From: DAIOHQ01 sp036744635
GTDB taxonomy: Bacteria; Planctomycetota; Phycisphaerae; Tepidisphaerales; Tepidisphaeraceae
DNA: 22,484 nt
Direction: 5' to 3'
NCBI GenBank assembly: GCA_036744635.1
Contig: DAIOHQ010000056.1
Span: 1 to 22,484 of the forward strand
The translations under genes were made by a program, and so were the position numbers. Of the stretch, positions 1-8,902 are shown piece by piece. Within the stretch, counting starts at the first letter, position 1. Each line of letters begins with the position of its first letter. The notes beneath the pieces were generated by a model. It made no database searches. It saw only the letters and a program-made list of their open reading frames with translations, and was not told the origin of the DNA.

Positions 1-14
1 GTACCGGGCGAGGG
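1..14. repeat. possible truncated copy of the 6230-6333 repeat
   Basis: The first 14 bases match one half-arm of the large inverted repeat at 6230-6333 with a single mismatch. They probably are the end of another copy cut by the window edge. The match is short and could be chance. Confidence 0.25.
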
Positions 15-46
15 GGCCAGAAAAAGACGGTTGCCAAAAACATGCG

Positions 47-3000
47 CTACACCCCCGCCAGCTTCACCTTGACGCTGGCGATGGCGTGGGGCGCGATGTT
101 CACCTCAAAACCGCCGGCGCTGATCCTGGCCGAGGATGAAGCAGTGGGGCGTTCGAGGAAATCCACCTCTGTTGCTTCCACCGCCTTTCCCAGCACCCGT
201 GGATCGATCTGCACCTTTGCCGTCGCGGTCTTGCCGTCGGCCTCGAAGAGGCGAAAGATCAGATCATCGGAATCCTCGGCCTTCTTGATCGAGGAGAGAA
301 TGACGGTGTCGGGCGTGACGCCGGCGGCGCTGGCGGCGGGGGGCAGTGCGCCGGCGTGAAGGTCGGTGCTGATGACTTGGAGCGGCTCGTTGAACGCCGC
401 GCCAAGTTTGACGAGCTGGGCCACCGAAAGGTTGGCCGCGTGCGGGACCAGGGCCATGCGGATTGCGTGGTCGCCGACTTCGGGAATGGGATCGGGATCG
501 TAGCTGCTGCGGATGAGGGTGAGGCGAAGGGTATCGCCGGTGAGGGAATGGCCATACTTGCTGTCGTTGAGCAGGGCGCAGCCGCCAGTCGAAGTCTGCA
601 GTCTGCTGTCGGCAGTCGGCAGTGAGGATGTTGCATTGTTACTGCCGACTGCCGACCGGGTGCCCGCTTGCGGGCGACTGCCGACTGCAATTTGGCCGGT
701 GACATCCGCCCAGCGCAGGCCTGGCACCTCCTCGCCCTCGTGCTCGGTGCGGGCGATCGATCCGAAAGGAATTTCGTAGCGCGCCGACGCATCCGCGAGC
801 GCCATGGGAAACTTCATCTGCAGCTTGGGAATGCCGCCGCCGGCGCTGCCGATTTCCAGCCAGCGCGTCTCCACCTTGATCTCGATCCACGGTTGATTGG
901 CCTGCATGGTGTAGGTGATGGTGACTTCGCTGTTGCCGGCCGTGGCTTTGGCTTCGATCGCGCCGATCCACGGGCCGCCGTGCAGCTTGCGCAGGCTCTT
1001 GATGGTCGCTGCGCCTTTGCGGAAGGTGTCATGGATGACCCAGGCGGACATGCCGCCGCCGCGCTCCCAGGCGACTTCGACAACGCCCATCGGATCGTCC
1101 GTCTTGGCGAAGTTGACGCCCGATTTCTTATCGACGAGTTTCTTGATGCCGCCGGTCTGGGCGTCGAACTCGACCAGCAGCAAATCGTTCTCCATCGCGA
1201 AGCCGCCGACGGCAATCGCCTCGACGCCCATCTTGACGTCCAGCATGCGCACGCCGCCCTCCTGCGGGGCGGCCTGGATGATTTTCTCATAGCCGAAGGC
1301 CCCGACCGGCGGCTTTGGCCGCGTGCCATCATCAACCGCGACGCAGGTGGTGTATCCCAGCGAACCGACGGTGATGGGAAAGACGACTTCGACGAATTTG
1401 TTGGTCCAGTACCACTCGCCGGACTTCACCGTCTGGGCCGGGATGGTCCGGCCGTCGGCGAGATGGATGATGTAGTTCTTGTCGGCCAGCTCGCCGGCGT
1501 TTTCGCCGGTCTGCGGGTCCCAGATCAGCGCGGAAATCAGCTCATCGCGCTGCGCTGCGACGGTATTGAACACAACGAATGGCCGCGGCCCATCGGTGAC
1601 GAATCCGGCTGCGCTGGTGCCGCCGATCATCGTCTTGTGCCCCGAACCCGCGCCGAAGGCCACCGATTGCTGTTCGGGGGCGATGGCCGCCGGATTCCAG
1701 TCCAGGCTGCAGCGGGTGTCGACCTGCGCCGCCACCGCCCGCAGCGCGTTGGTGCGCAGCGTGCCGGCCGAGGCCGCGATGCGCTGGAACATCCCGTCGT
1801 TATAGGTGCGCGTCGCCGGCACTCCCGAACCGGGGAGGATGTCGTGAAAATGATTGAAGCAGACATCCCGCCAAAGCTTCACCAATTCCTGCTGCGGATA
1901 CTCCACTCCCAGGGAAGGACCTAAGCGGGCGGCCAGCACGCCGGTCCATTCCGCCTGGGTTGCATAAATCTCGCTCAGGCGGTTGTTGCGCTTGATGCTG
2001 GACTGCGAGGTGTAGCAGCCGGGAAATTCGTAGTTCAGCTCGCGGTCGAGCGTCGGCCATTTTTCGCCGTGTTTCTCCAACAGGTCGAAATAGGCGCGGC
2101 TGGTGGCCAGCTTGAAGTTGGGGAAGATCGGCCAACTGTCCAGGTCGCCACAGCGGATCAGGTCCCGCCGCGTTGGCCCACCGCCGTGGTCGCCGACGCC
2201 GTAGACGTTCATGGATTCGCGCAGGCCTGTCAGTCTGGAGAAATTAAGCAGCGACTTTACGTTGTGTGGGGCGATGAAATCGTTGTACCAGGTGGTCTCG
2301 TGGTTCACGAGCACGCGGCTGCCATCGGGCCCCTGGAACCAGAATACCGGCGGCTTCGCCCATCCCGCGCCGCCGCGGCACAGGTACATCCGCCTCACGC
2401 CGCCGCGCACGTTGATGCTGGGGATCGTGTGGGCATGGCCAAACGTATCCGGCGCCCATTCGATCGGAATATCCGCCGGCTCCAGGCCGAATAGATCCTT
2501 CAGATACCGCCGCGTGTACAGCATGTGCCGCACCAGGCTCTCTCCGCTGGCGAGGTTGTGATCGCCTTCAACCCAGTGGCTGGCCGCGATTTCCCATCGC
2601 CCTTGCTTCACGCGCTGGCGAATTTGCTCGAGCATCTTCGGGTTGTAGCGCTCGACAATCTGATAGATGCTGGCCTGGCTTTGCGTGAAGCAAAAATCGG
2701 GAAATTCCTCCATCAGCTTCAGGACGGTCTTGAAGGTGTCGTTGACGATCTGCACCGTCTCCGGCCAGGACCACATCCAGTTCATGTCGATATGAGCGTG
2801 GCCAACGCAGTGAATCGTGTAACTCTTGGCGATCTTGCCGATGGGAGCGAGAATCTTCTCGGTTTCAAGGACGGCCGCGTCAATCTGTTTCAGGTCGCCT
2901 GCTTCCAGAGCGGGGTTGACAATGCCCACAGCGCGCTCGGTGAGCTGTTTCCAAGCCGGCGCCTCGGCCGGGTGCAGCTCCATCAGGCCTTCGACAAAAT

Positions 3001-3088
3001 CCATTTCTTCAACAAAGCGCTCCGGCAGATGGGCATGCCTGGCAATCAAATTTCCCATCCGCCGCCGAATCTCATCCCGTTGGTGCAT
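47..3088 (-). CDS. GH38-family alpha-mannosidase
   Basis: A 1013-aa glycoside hydrolase of family 38, which removes alpha-mannose residues with a zinc-assisted retaining mechanism. Visible signatures are the HAHID motif (His99 and Asp101, expected zinc ligands), the WAPDTFGH motif (Asp214, the expected nucleophile and zinc ligand), and HFHDILPGS near residue 415, which supplies the last zinc His. The C-terminal half is the usual beta-sandwich region. No signal peptide is visible, so it is probably cytoplasmic. The ATG at 3088 follows an AAGGAG-like site about 9 nt upstream. It is last in the minus-strand run, 71 nt after the rhomboid gene. Residues about 800-834 come from an in-frame inverted-repeat insertion just before the conserved GCALLNDSKYG segment. 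The family is clear; the natural substrate is not. Confidence 0.93.
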   Translation of the reverse strand: MHQRDEIRRRMGNLIARHAHLPERFVEEMDFVEGLMELHPAEAPAWKQLTERAVGIVNPALEAGDLKQIDAAVLETEKILAPIGKIAKSYTIHCVGHAHIDMNWMWSWPETVQIVNDTFKTVLKLMEEFPDFCFTQSQASIYQIVERYNPKMLEQIRQRVKQGRWEIAASHWVEGDHNLASGESLVRHMLYTRRYLKDLFGLEPADIPIEWAPDTFGHAHTIPSINVRGGVRRMYLCRGGAGWAKPPVFWFQGPDGSRVLVNHETTWYNDFIAPHNVKSLLNFSRLTGLRESMNVYGVGDHGGGPTRRDLIRCGDLDSWPIFPNFKLATSRAYFDLLEKHGEKWPTLDRELNYEFPGCYTSQSSIKRNNRLSEIYATQAEWTGVLAARLGPSLGVEYPQQELVKLWRDVCFNHFHDILPGSGVPATRTYNDGMFQRIAASAGTLRTNALRAVAAQVDTRCSLDWNPAAIAPEQQSVAFGAGSGHKTMIGGTSAAGFVTDGPRPFVVFNTVAAQRDELISALIWDPQTGENAGELADKNYIIHLADGRTIPAQTVKSGEWYWTNKFVEVVFPITVGSLGYTTCVAVDDGTRPKPPVGAFGYEKIIQAAPQEGGVRMLDVKMGVEAIAVGGFAMENDLLLVEFDAQTGGIKKLVDKKSGVNFAKTDDPMGVVEVAWERGGGMSAWVIHDTFRKGAATIKSLRKLHGGPWIGAIEAKATAGNSEVTITYTMQANQPWIEIKVETRWLEIGSAGGGIPKLQMKFPMALADASARYEIPFGSIARTEHEGEEVPGLRWADVTGQIAVGSRPQAGTRSAVGSNNATSSLPTADSRLQTSTGGCALLNDSKYGHSLTGDTLRLTLIRSSYDPDPIPEVGDHAIRMALVPHAANLSVAQLVKLGAAFNEPLQVISTDLHAGALPPAASAAGVTPDTVILSSIKKAEDSDDLIFRLFEADGKTATAKVQIDPRVLGKAVEATEVDFLERPTASSSARISAGGFEVNIAPHAIASVKVKLAGV
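588..690. repeat. palindromic repeat inside the GH38 coding sequence
   Basis: Positions 606-622 are inverted relative to 642-656, with 15 matching bases built on the unit CTGCCGACTGCCGAC. A further related copy lies at about 676-688, and a CCCGC/GCGGG hairpin at about 663-675. The block keeps the mannosidase frame open and adds about 34 low-complexity residues where family members normally have a short loop. It looks like a mobile palindromic element or an expanded intergenic-type repeat. Confidence 0.7.
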
Positions 3089-3159
3089 GACAGCAAGCTC
3101 CTTGAATTCCCGCGATCAGAAAACAATAACTTCGCCCTCAAATATCGTTGCCCGCGCAA

Positions 3160-4326
3160 TCACCGCCCCGGCGGTCCGCCTGGAAGGGCGGCATTGATGT
3201 GCTGAAGTTCCGCCCGCGCCATCTGCACATCGCGTTCATTGTGCAATCGCTGCAGCGCTTTGGTCAGAAATTCGCGCGCCTGGGCATAGCGATCGAGATA
3301 GCGCCCGCAGATCAGGCCGAGCATGAGCTGCACGTGCTCGATCTGCTCATAATTCGGGTAGAAGCGCAGGAATGACTCATACGCCTCGGCCGCCTCGGCA
3401 TATTTTTGTTCGCTGGCGAGTTGATTGGCGATGTCAAGCTGCGCTGTGCGCGACAGCACCTGCTGCGGATCGATCTGCTTGAGCTGCAGATACAGCGCCG
3501 CCGCCTCGCCGATGTTGCGGTGGGCTATAGCCTCGCTGATCTGTGCCCTCATCTCCTGCGCCTTGAGCGTGGCCGGATCGGAAGCCTTGCGCGCTTCTGC
3601 CTTGGATGGCGGCACATATCCGAACGGATCGAATCCGCGGCTCACCAGATCGCGGTACTGCCGCCGCTTGTTCCAGCGCTGAATCAGCGCCACCACGTCG
3701 AACTGGTCGCGCGGCAGCAGCCGGGTAGCCAGCAGGGCAAAGCAGATTCCCGAGCCGAAGATGGTTCCGCCGATGTGCGCCATGTGGGCGACGCCGCTGG
3801 CATGGGCGAAATTCAGCACCACATCCTGGGCGAAGAAAAACAGGATGAAATAGAGGCTGGGAAGCTCGAACTGCCCGATCAGCCAGAAGAAGTAGATGAC
3901 GGTGATGCTGGAGCGCGGGAAAAGCACCAGATATGCCCCGGTCACCGCCGCCACTGCGCCGCTGGCCCCCAGCACCGGGGCGACCGGCTGCGTGACCACA
4001 TACGCAATTCCCGCGAACACTCCGCCCGCCAGGTAAAACGCCAGGTATCCGAGGTTCCCCATCTTGTCGTTGACGTTGTTCCCGAAGATGTAGAGGAACA
4101 GCATGTTGCCCACGATGTGCAGGGCGTTGGCGTGGAGAAAAGCGTAAGTGAAATACTGATACAGCCGCGTATCCTGGGGGTAGAGCTCAAGGCCGCTCAG
4201 CCGCCGCGGCTCGCCGTGCTGGGTATAGACCTGCGCCAGGAACACGATCACGTTGGCCAGGATCAGCAGCCAATTCATGTACGGCGTGTTGCGAAGGGGG
4301 CTGTCTGTGCGAATCGGAAGAATCAT
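3160..4326 (-). CDS. rhomboid-family intramembrane serine protease with TPR-like C-terminus
   Basis: A 388-aa membrane protease. The rhomboid core spans about residues 15-205: HIVGN (His70, Asn74, oxyanion side), GASG with nucleophile Ser122, and HMAHIGG with catalytic His184. The Ser/His dyad is therefore intact. The soluble C-terminal part (about 245-388) is helical, reads like two or three TPR repeats (the YLQLK and YAEAAEAYESFLRFYPNY stretches), and probably binds partners or substrates. The ATG at 4326 has only a weak GAG-type ribosome site, with no better start nearby. It lies 88 nt after lptF/G and 71 nt before the mannosidase gene, so co-transcription is likely. Its substrate is unknown. 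Confidence 0.92.
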   Translation of the reverse strand: MILPIRTDSPLRNTPYMNWLLILANVIVFLAQVYTQHGEPRRLSGLELYPQDTRLYQYFTYAFLHANALHIVGNMLFLYIFGNNVNDKMGNLGYLAFYLAGGVFAGIAYVVTQPVAPVLGASGAVAAVTGAYLVLFPRSSITVIYFFWLIGQFELPSLYFILFFFAQDVVLNFAHASGVAHMAHIGGTIFGSGICFALLATRLLPRDQFDVVALIQRWNKRRQYRDLVSRGFDPFGYVPPSKAEARKASDPATLKAQEMRAQISEAIAHRNIGEAAALYLQLKQIDPQQVLSRTAQLDIANQLASEQKYAEAAEAYESFLRFYPNYEQIEHVQLMLGLICGRYLDRYAQAREFLTKALQRLHNERDVQMARAELQHINAALPGGPPGR

Positions 4327-4360
4327 GATCGCTCAAAGCAGGGTCTGGTCGTCCGTCCCC

Positions 4361-4380
4361 GCCGCGCATGTTGGCGCGGC
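4361..4380. other. perfect GC-rich hairpin between lptF/G and the rhomboid gene
   Basis: A 7-bp perfect stem (GCCGCGC with GCGCGGC) and 6-nt loop lie 35 nt after the permease stop codon. No T-run follows on the minus strand, so it is not a standard intrinsic terminator. It might protect mRNA ends or attenuate transcription. Confidence 0.4.
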
Positions 4381-4414
4381 TCTTATTACTTCTATCACAC
4401 GTCCACGTGGAATC

Positions 4415-6106
4415 CTATTGCCGCTGCAGCCGGCCCAACAGCACGCACGCCAGCACCAGCACCGCGGCGTTTCCCGACCAGATGAAGCTAAGCCCCAGCT
4501 TCAGCGCATCATTGATGCTGGTGTTTTCACAAATCTGCTGGCCGGTGATGATCAGTGTGATGGTCAGCAGGGCGGGGATCACGCTCAGGGCAAAGGCGGT
4601 CAGGAAATTGCCGCTCTTGAACATCATTCCCAGGGCGCAGCCGACCAGCACAAGAATCAGGCAGCTCACCGCGAAGCTCGCCCGCAGGTGCATCTCGGCC
4701 TGCACGCCGTTGGTGAGCCGGCGCAGGTCGCGGCGAAACGCCTTTTGCTCATCGGCGGGGATGGCCGGGGCGCTGGTGAAGTAGGCTGGGTCCTTCATGC
4801 GCAGGTCGTGCAGCGCGGCGACAACCGCAGGCATCTTCACATAAAATTCGCGGGAGAAGCCCGAGCGGCTTACCGCGGTGCTTCCCGTGCGCAGGATCGG
4901 ATCGATCAGCTTCACCTCAATGTGAATGCGCTTCAGCACGTTGTCCGCCTCGGCATGCACCTGGATCTGCGTCGCATCGGCAGTCAGGGTTGATCCATTG
5001 GAGGGAATGTGCGTGAACCGCGCCTGCCGGTCGGCCGGATCGGGCAGGGCGGGAATCAGCAGCTCGTGCTTCTGCACTGCCGGAGCTCCTGCGCCACGGG
5101 CAATGATGAACCGCTCGGCTTTCGTGGGATCGGGCTCACCCGGCGCCGGCACGTCCGGCACCAACGTCACATCCTGCCCCGGGTTTTTCAGCGCCTCGGC
5201 GATCTCCTTCAGCATCGCCCCCTCCTGCTCCAGGGCGATAAAGCGCTCCAGCGTAACCCGCAGCTTCTTGCTCTGGCTCAGGTCGCGGTTGAGCTTCTTG
5301 AGCTGCCGGATATCCATGAACTTCAGATTCTCCGCGATCGGCGAGGGCGCGGCGATCGGGCCGAATGTGGTCGCATTCACGAACCCCTGTTCCCCGCCGC
5401 CGATCTTGCGCGGGAAACTGGTGCCTCCGTCCAGTTTGGCCAGCAACTGCACGTTGTCCGTTTTCGGGTCGGTGGTGATGTAACAGGTGGCCGAGCGCGC
5501 CATCCAGAAATCCTTGGGAACCCTCGGTTCGTTTTTCTTCTGCGGCTCATACGTCACGATCATCGGACCTTCCAACTCAACCGCCTGCTCATTGGGATTG
5601 TTCGGGTCGAGCGGTCGGACAGTTGCGTTCTGCGCGAACACGTTTCCCGGCCCGAACTTGATCTGATGCGTGCGCTGAATCTTGTTGCCGATGAGCTGGG
5701 CGATGTTGGAATAGATCACCTTCTCCACCTTCAGCGTCACCACCGGCACGATGAAACAGAGAAACAGCAGGCTCACGATCGAGACCGTCAATCCCAGCAC
5801 CAGCGCCGGCGTGGCGATGGACATATAGCTGATGCCGGCGGCGCGGCAGGCGGTCAGCTCATTGTCGGCCGACAACCGGCCATAGACCATGGTGGTGGCG
5901 AAAATGGCCGCGATCGGCAGCGAATACGTCGTCATCGCCGGCATCAGAAACGCCAGTACGCGCCCCACCTGCGATGCATCCAACCCCTGATCCGTCAATG
6001 GGCGCAGCAATCCCCCAAAGCTCATAATCCCGGCCAGCGAGGCGCTGGCCAGCAAAAAAATGCGCAGCAGATCCTTAAAGACATACCAGAACAAGGTGCG
6101 GCTCAT
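4415..6106 (-). CDS. LptF/LptG (YjgP/YjgQ) family lipopolysaccharide export permease
   Basis: A 563-aa inner-membrane permease of the LptB2FG-type transporter that moves lipopolysaccharide toward the outer membrane. Three N-terminal membrane segments (about residues 10-35, 45-75 and 95-130) carry the typical family stretches FWYVFKDLL and YGRLSADNELTACRAAG. The coupling-helix region (ELTACRAAGIS) is clear. Three more membrane segments occupy about residues 470-560. The central periplasmic part is much longer than in the roughly 360-aa enterobacterial proteins. I chose the ATG at 6106 because GAGGTG lies about 8 nt upstream and the known family N-terminus begins there; the open frame extends 34 codons further. 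LptF cannot be separated from LptG here. Confidence 0.9.
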   Translation of the reverse strand: MSRTLFWYVFKDLLRIFLLASASLAGIMSFGGLLRPLTDQGLDASQVGRVLAFLMPAMTTYSLPIAAIFATTMVYGRLSADNELTACRAAGISYMSIATPALVLGLTVSIVSLLFLCFIVPVVTLKVEKVIYSNIAQLIGNKIQRTHQIKFGPGNVFAQNATVRPLDPNNPNEQAVELEGPMIVTYEPQKKNEPRVPKDFWMARSATCYITTDPKTDNVQLLAKLDGGTSFPRKIGGGEQGFVNATTFGPIAAPSPIAENLKFMDIRQLKKLNRDLSQSKKLRVTLERFIALEQEGAMLKEIAEALKNPGQDVTLVPDVPAPGEPDPTKAERFIIARGAGAPAVQKHELLIPALPDPADRQARFTHIPSNGSTLTADATQIQVHAEADNVLKRIHIEVKLIDPILRTGSTAVSRSGFSREFYVKMPAVVAALHDLRMKDPAYFTSAPAIPADEQKAFRRDLRRLTNGVQAEMHLRASFAVSCLILVLVGCALGMMFKSGNFLTAFALSVIPALLTITLIITGQQICENTSINDALKLGLSFIWSGNAAVLVLACVLLGRLQRQ

Positions 6107-6229
6107 AAGCGCTGCACCTCGGTGACGGCGGCCAAGTTGGCCAATGTGCTGCGGAATTCCCGGAACATACGTGCCGACGATGCTAACGGAGGGGTGGATG
6201 GGTCTCAAGCGGCGGCGTGCCAGGGAGTT

Positions 6230-6333
6230 CCCTCTCCCGGTACTCCGGGAGAGGGTTAGGGTGAGGGCGCATTTGGAGCATCAGAAAGAAATGCGCCCTC
6301 TCCCCTGCCCTCTCCCGGAGTACCGGGAGAGGG
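6230..6333. repeat. large inverted repeat with 45-bp arms
   Basis: Arms 6230-6274 and 6289-6333 are reverse complements except for a few bases, with a 14-nt spacer. The outer 26 bases of each arm are themselves nearly palindromic around the CCGGTACTCCGG or CCGGAGTACCGG core. The element follows the stop codon of the APC transporter gene and precedes lptF/G, both on the minus strand. In RNA it would form a very stable hairpin, so it could end transcription or block exonucleases. It resembles the dispersed CCCTCTCCC/GGGAGAGGG intergenic repeats of many GC-rich genomes. Confidence 0.85.
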
Positions 6334-6365
6334 AGAAGGTGGGCCGAATCCCAAATCGAATTTGC

Positions 6366-8753
6366 TTACAAGTCATACGCGATATCTTCCCCCTCGCCGA
6401 TGATGCGGATTTTGAGGGGGTGTTCGCCGGGGGTTTCGGCGGTGGCCATTCCCCACGCGAGAGCGAACTGCTCCAACTGGACGTCGGCCGCGCTTTTTTG
6501 CGACACTCCCAGGACCAGCTCGCCGACGTGCAGATCGCGGGCGGCGGTGGCGATCGCGTACATCGGGTTGTTGGTGGGGATTACCAGCGGGTGGACGGTT
6601 TTGCCGGCTTCTTCGGCCAGGCTGACCACGCGGGTGAGAACGGCGCGGTCGTTGTCATCGACGGCCATTTCCTGCGGGGTAATGCCCGGCGTCAGCGGCG
6701 GCAGCACCTTGCAGGTGATGGTGACGATGTCCCGCTGGGTGGTGTCGATCTCATGCAGCACGCGATTGAGCACCTCCATGCTCTTGGGATTGCGGATGGC
6801 GACGAGGATGGGAAGCGGGTGAGTCAGCCCCAGCGACTCGGCGGTGGGATGATCGGTGACCCGTTCGTTGAACTGCTCCAGGTGTTCGTGGTGCCGACCT
6901 TTGCGCAGGCGGGTGGAAAGCTGTTCGCAGACGAGGAAGACGGTCAGAAAACCGAGGGTGAAGGCGATGCCCCAGACAGTCGCCACCTTCTTAGTGAACA
7001 GGTTGACGATGGCCGTGCTCAGGAGAATCAGGAAGATGATGGTGATACCAATGGGCAGGTCGATGCGGTCGCCGACATCGCTGACGATGGCGGGCTTGGG
7101 GGCGATGCCGTCGGCGGGAGCGGCTTCGGTGACAGGCACGCCGGGCCGGCCGAACCCGTTGATCGCGAGATCCTGCTCCGCTTCTCCGCTTCGGCGTTTC
7201 TCCGATTCTGCTGCATCGGCCGCCCGCCGGCGCACCGGAATGCGGATATTCAACGGCACCTCATACTCGCGCGGTGATTTGTCCTTGAAGCGCAGGATCA
7301 CCATCGCCAGGGTCTTGAAGACGAACGACCAGATCACGCCGAAGGCATAGGCTTCGCCGAGGGTGTACACATCACCCATGCTGGCGACGATGGTGAGCAG
7401 TTGCAGCATGCAGACGATATTGATGAGGCGATGGGTCGTGCCGAAGCGGCCTTGGGGGTGCAGGAACCAGGGCGTGAGGATGCCATCCTCGGCCAGGCGA
7501 TTGAGCACGCCGTTGGAGCCGACGATGCTGGTATTGACCGCGCCGCTGAGGATCAGGAACCCGACGAAAACGACGAACGCCTGCAGCGCCAGTCGCAGCC
7601 ATTGCGGGCCGACCATGTGCATCACCAGGCCGCTGATGAGGTTGTCGGTGTACTTGCCCGACTCACGCACGATGTCGGCATCCCGGGAAAGAACCATCGT
7701 CTTGCCATCTTCCAGCGTGGCCACGCGCTGCTTTTCGCCGGTCGATGTCTTCCGCTCGATCACCGAGATGACTTCCGTGGTTGTTTTCCCATCGACGACG
7801 GTGGTTTTGATCCGCTCCTTGTCCGGGATGATCATGATGGCAAAGAAGGTGACCACCGCTGTCAGCACCAGTGAGTAGAGCGCGATCAGGGCGCCGGCTT
7901 TGAGCAGGTTCGGCACTTTCGGAGCTTTGATCTCGCGATACACCTGTGCCAGAGATTCCTCACCGCTCATGGCCAGCAGCGTGTGCCCAAAGGCGATCAC
8001 GATGCCGATGGTCCCGACGATCCGCGGAAAGTGCAGCAGCCAGCCGCGCGATTGCCCGGTCAGCACCGGACGGAAGGGGGGCAGATGTTGTGTCTCGGGC
8101 CGCATGGCCAGCGTCAGGCTCGCCCAGGCGATGACGATCACGCCCATGATGGTGGTGAGCTGCATGATGCGCATCGCCTTCTGGCTGGACTCGTGGATGC
8201 CGATGATGTTGATGCGCCAGAAATAGAGGGTGATGCCGATGGCGATCACCATCGAGAGCAGTTTCACCAGGTCGGGATGAGCATCGGCATTGAGTTGCAG
8301 ATAAAACGGCGGCAGCGCCAGCAGGTTGCCGAACATGCCGACCAGATATTGCCCCGCCGACACCGCGCTGATCGGGCCGGTCAGCACGTAGTCGAACATC
8401 AGGGCGCTGACTGACAGCTTGGCCAGCGGCCCGCCCATCGCCTCCTTGACCACGCGGTAAACGCCGCCGCGGGTGAACATCGTGCAGCTCTCCACGTACA
8501 CGGCGCGAACGGCGTAGGCGAAAAGCATCACCCCCAGCACGAACCACGGCGCCGCCTTGCCGATCGCCTGTTCACTGATGCCGCCGATGTAATAAACGGT
8601 GCTGGCCATGTCGTTCAGCACGATCGCGGCCGCCCGCCAGAAGCTGATGAACGACAGCGCCACGCTGCTGACGATCACCACGTCTACCTTGCGCTGCTGC
8701 TTGTTGGCGGGCATCACCACCACGTCGAAGTCGGAATGCTCTTGCGCTGCCAT
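6366..8753 (-). CDS. APC-superfamily transporter with C-terminal UspA-like domain (possible K+ carrier)
   Basis: A 795-aa inner-membrane carrier. About 12 membrane segments cover residues 25-615, with SGEESLAQVYREIKAPK marking the APC TM6 region. Residues 644-795 form a soluble alpha/beta domain like universal stress proteins. Two motifs favour potassium over amino acids: Asp48-x6-Tyr55, comparable to the Asp-x6-Tyr of KUP and KimA, and Asp121-Tyr-x2-Thr125-x3-Ser129, comparable to the KimA TM3 site. This comparison is from memory and not aligned by tool. A hydrophilic loop near residues 315-380 and a charged Glu/Arg-rich stretch near 515-560 are unusual. The ATG at 8753 has GAGGG about 7 nt upstream. 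It is divergent from the kdp locus. It could still be an amino-acid permease. Confidence 0.85.
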   Translation of the reverse strand: MAAQEHSDFDVVVMPANKQQRKVDVVIVSSVALSFISFWRAAAIVLNDMASTVYYIGGISEQAIGKAAPWFVLGVMLFAYAVRAVYVESCTMFTRGGVYRVVKEAMGGPLAKLSVSALMFDYVLTGPISAVSAGQYLVGMFGNLLALPPFYLQLNADAHPDLVKLLSMVIAIGITLYFWRINIIGIHESSQKAMRIMQLTTIMGVIVIAWASLTLAMRPETQHLPPFRPVLTGQSRGWLLHFPRIVGTIGIVIAFGHTLLAMSGEESLAQVYREIKAPKVPNLLKAGALIALYSLVLTAVVTFFAIMIIPDKERIKTTVVDGKTTTEVISVIERKTSTGEKQRVATLEDGKTMVLSRDADIVRESGKYTDNLISGLVMHMVGPQWLRLALQAFVVFVGFLILSGAVNTSIVGSNGVLNRLAEDGILTPWFLHPQGRFGTTHRLINIVCMLQLLTIVASMGDVYTLGEAYAFGVIWSFVFKTLAMVILRFKDKSPREYEVPLNIRIPVRRRAADAAESEKRRSGEAEQDLAINGFGRPGVPVTEAAPADGIAPKPAIVSDVGDRIDLPIGITIIFLILLSTAIVNLFTKKVATVWGIAFTLGFLTVFLVCEQLSTRLRKGRHHEHLEQFNERVTDHPTAESLGLTHPLPILVAIRNPKSMEVLNRVLHEIDTTQRDIVTITCKVLPPLTPGITPQEMAVDDNDRAVLTRVVSLAEEAGKTVHPLVIPTNNPMYAIATAARDLHVGELVLGVSQKSAADVQLEQFALAWGMATAETPGEHPLKIRIIGEGEDIAYDL

Positions 8754-8902
8754 GAAATACCCTCTCGAAGCTCGCGCCGCCGCGGTACGAACAATGACCC
8801 GCGGCAGTCGATGCTTGCGTCACGTTTGGAATCGGGGAATTGCCAGGGCTGGCTTTCTGCTGTCCGACTCTTTCGCACGCCGACGGGGTTAGCTGACGGG
8901 CT

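Noticed and set aside
668..1924. Long plus-strand open frame (418 codons) opposite the mannosidase gene
   Set aside because: It is antisense to a gene with clear GH38 motifs; GC-rich codon use opens such frames, and the product shows no domain.
4361..4380. Intrinsic terminator between lptF/G and the rhomboid gene
   Set aside because: The stem is strong, but no T-run follows in the direction of transcription.
5009..6259. 416-codon plus-strand frame opposite lptF/G
   Set aside because: Low-complexity His/Arg/Gln-rich product on the wrong strand of a well-defined membrane protein gene.
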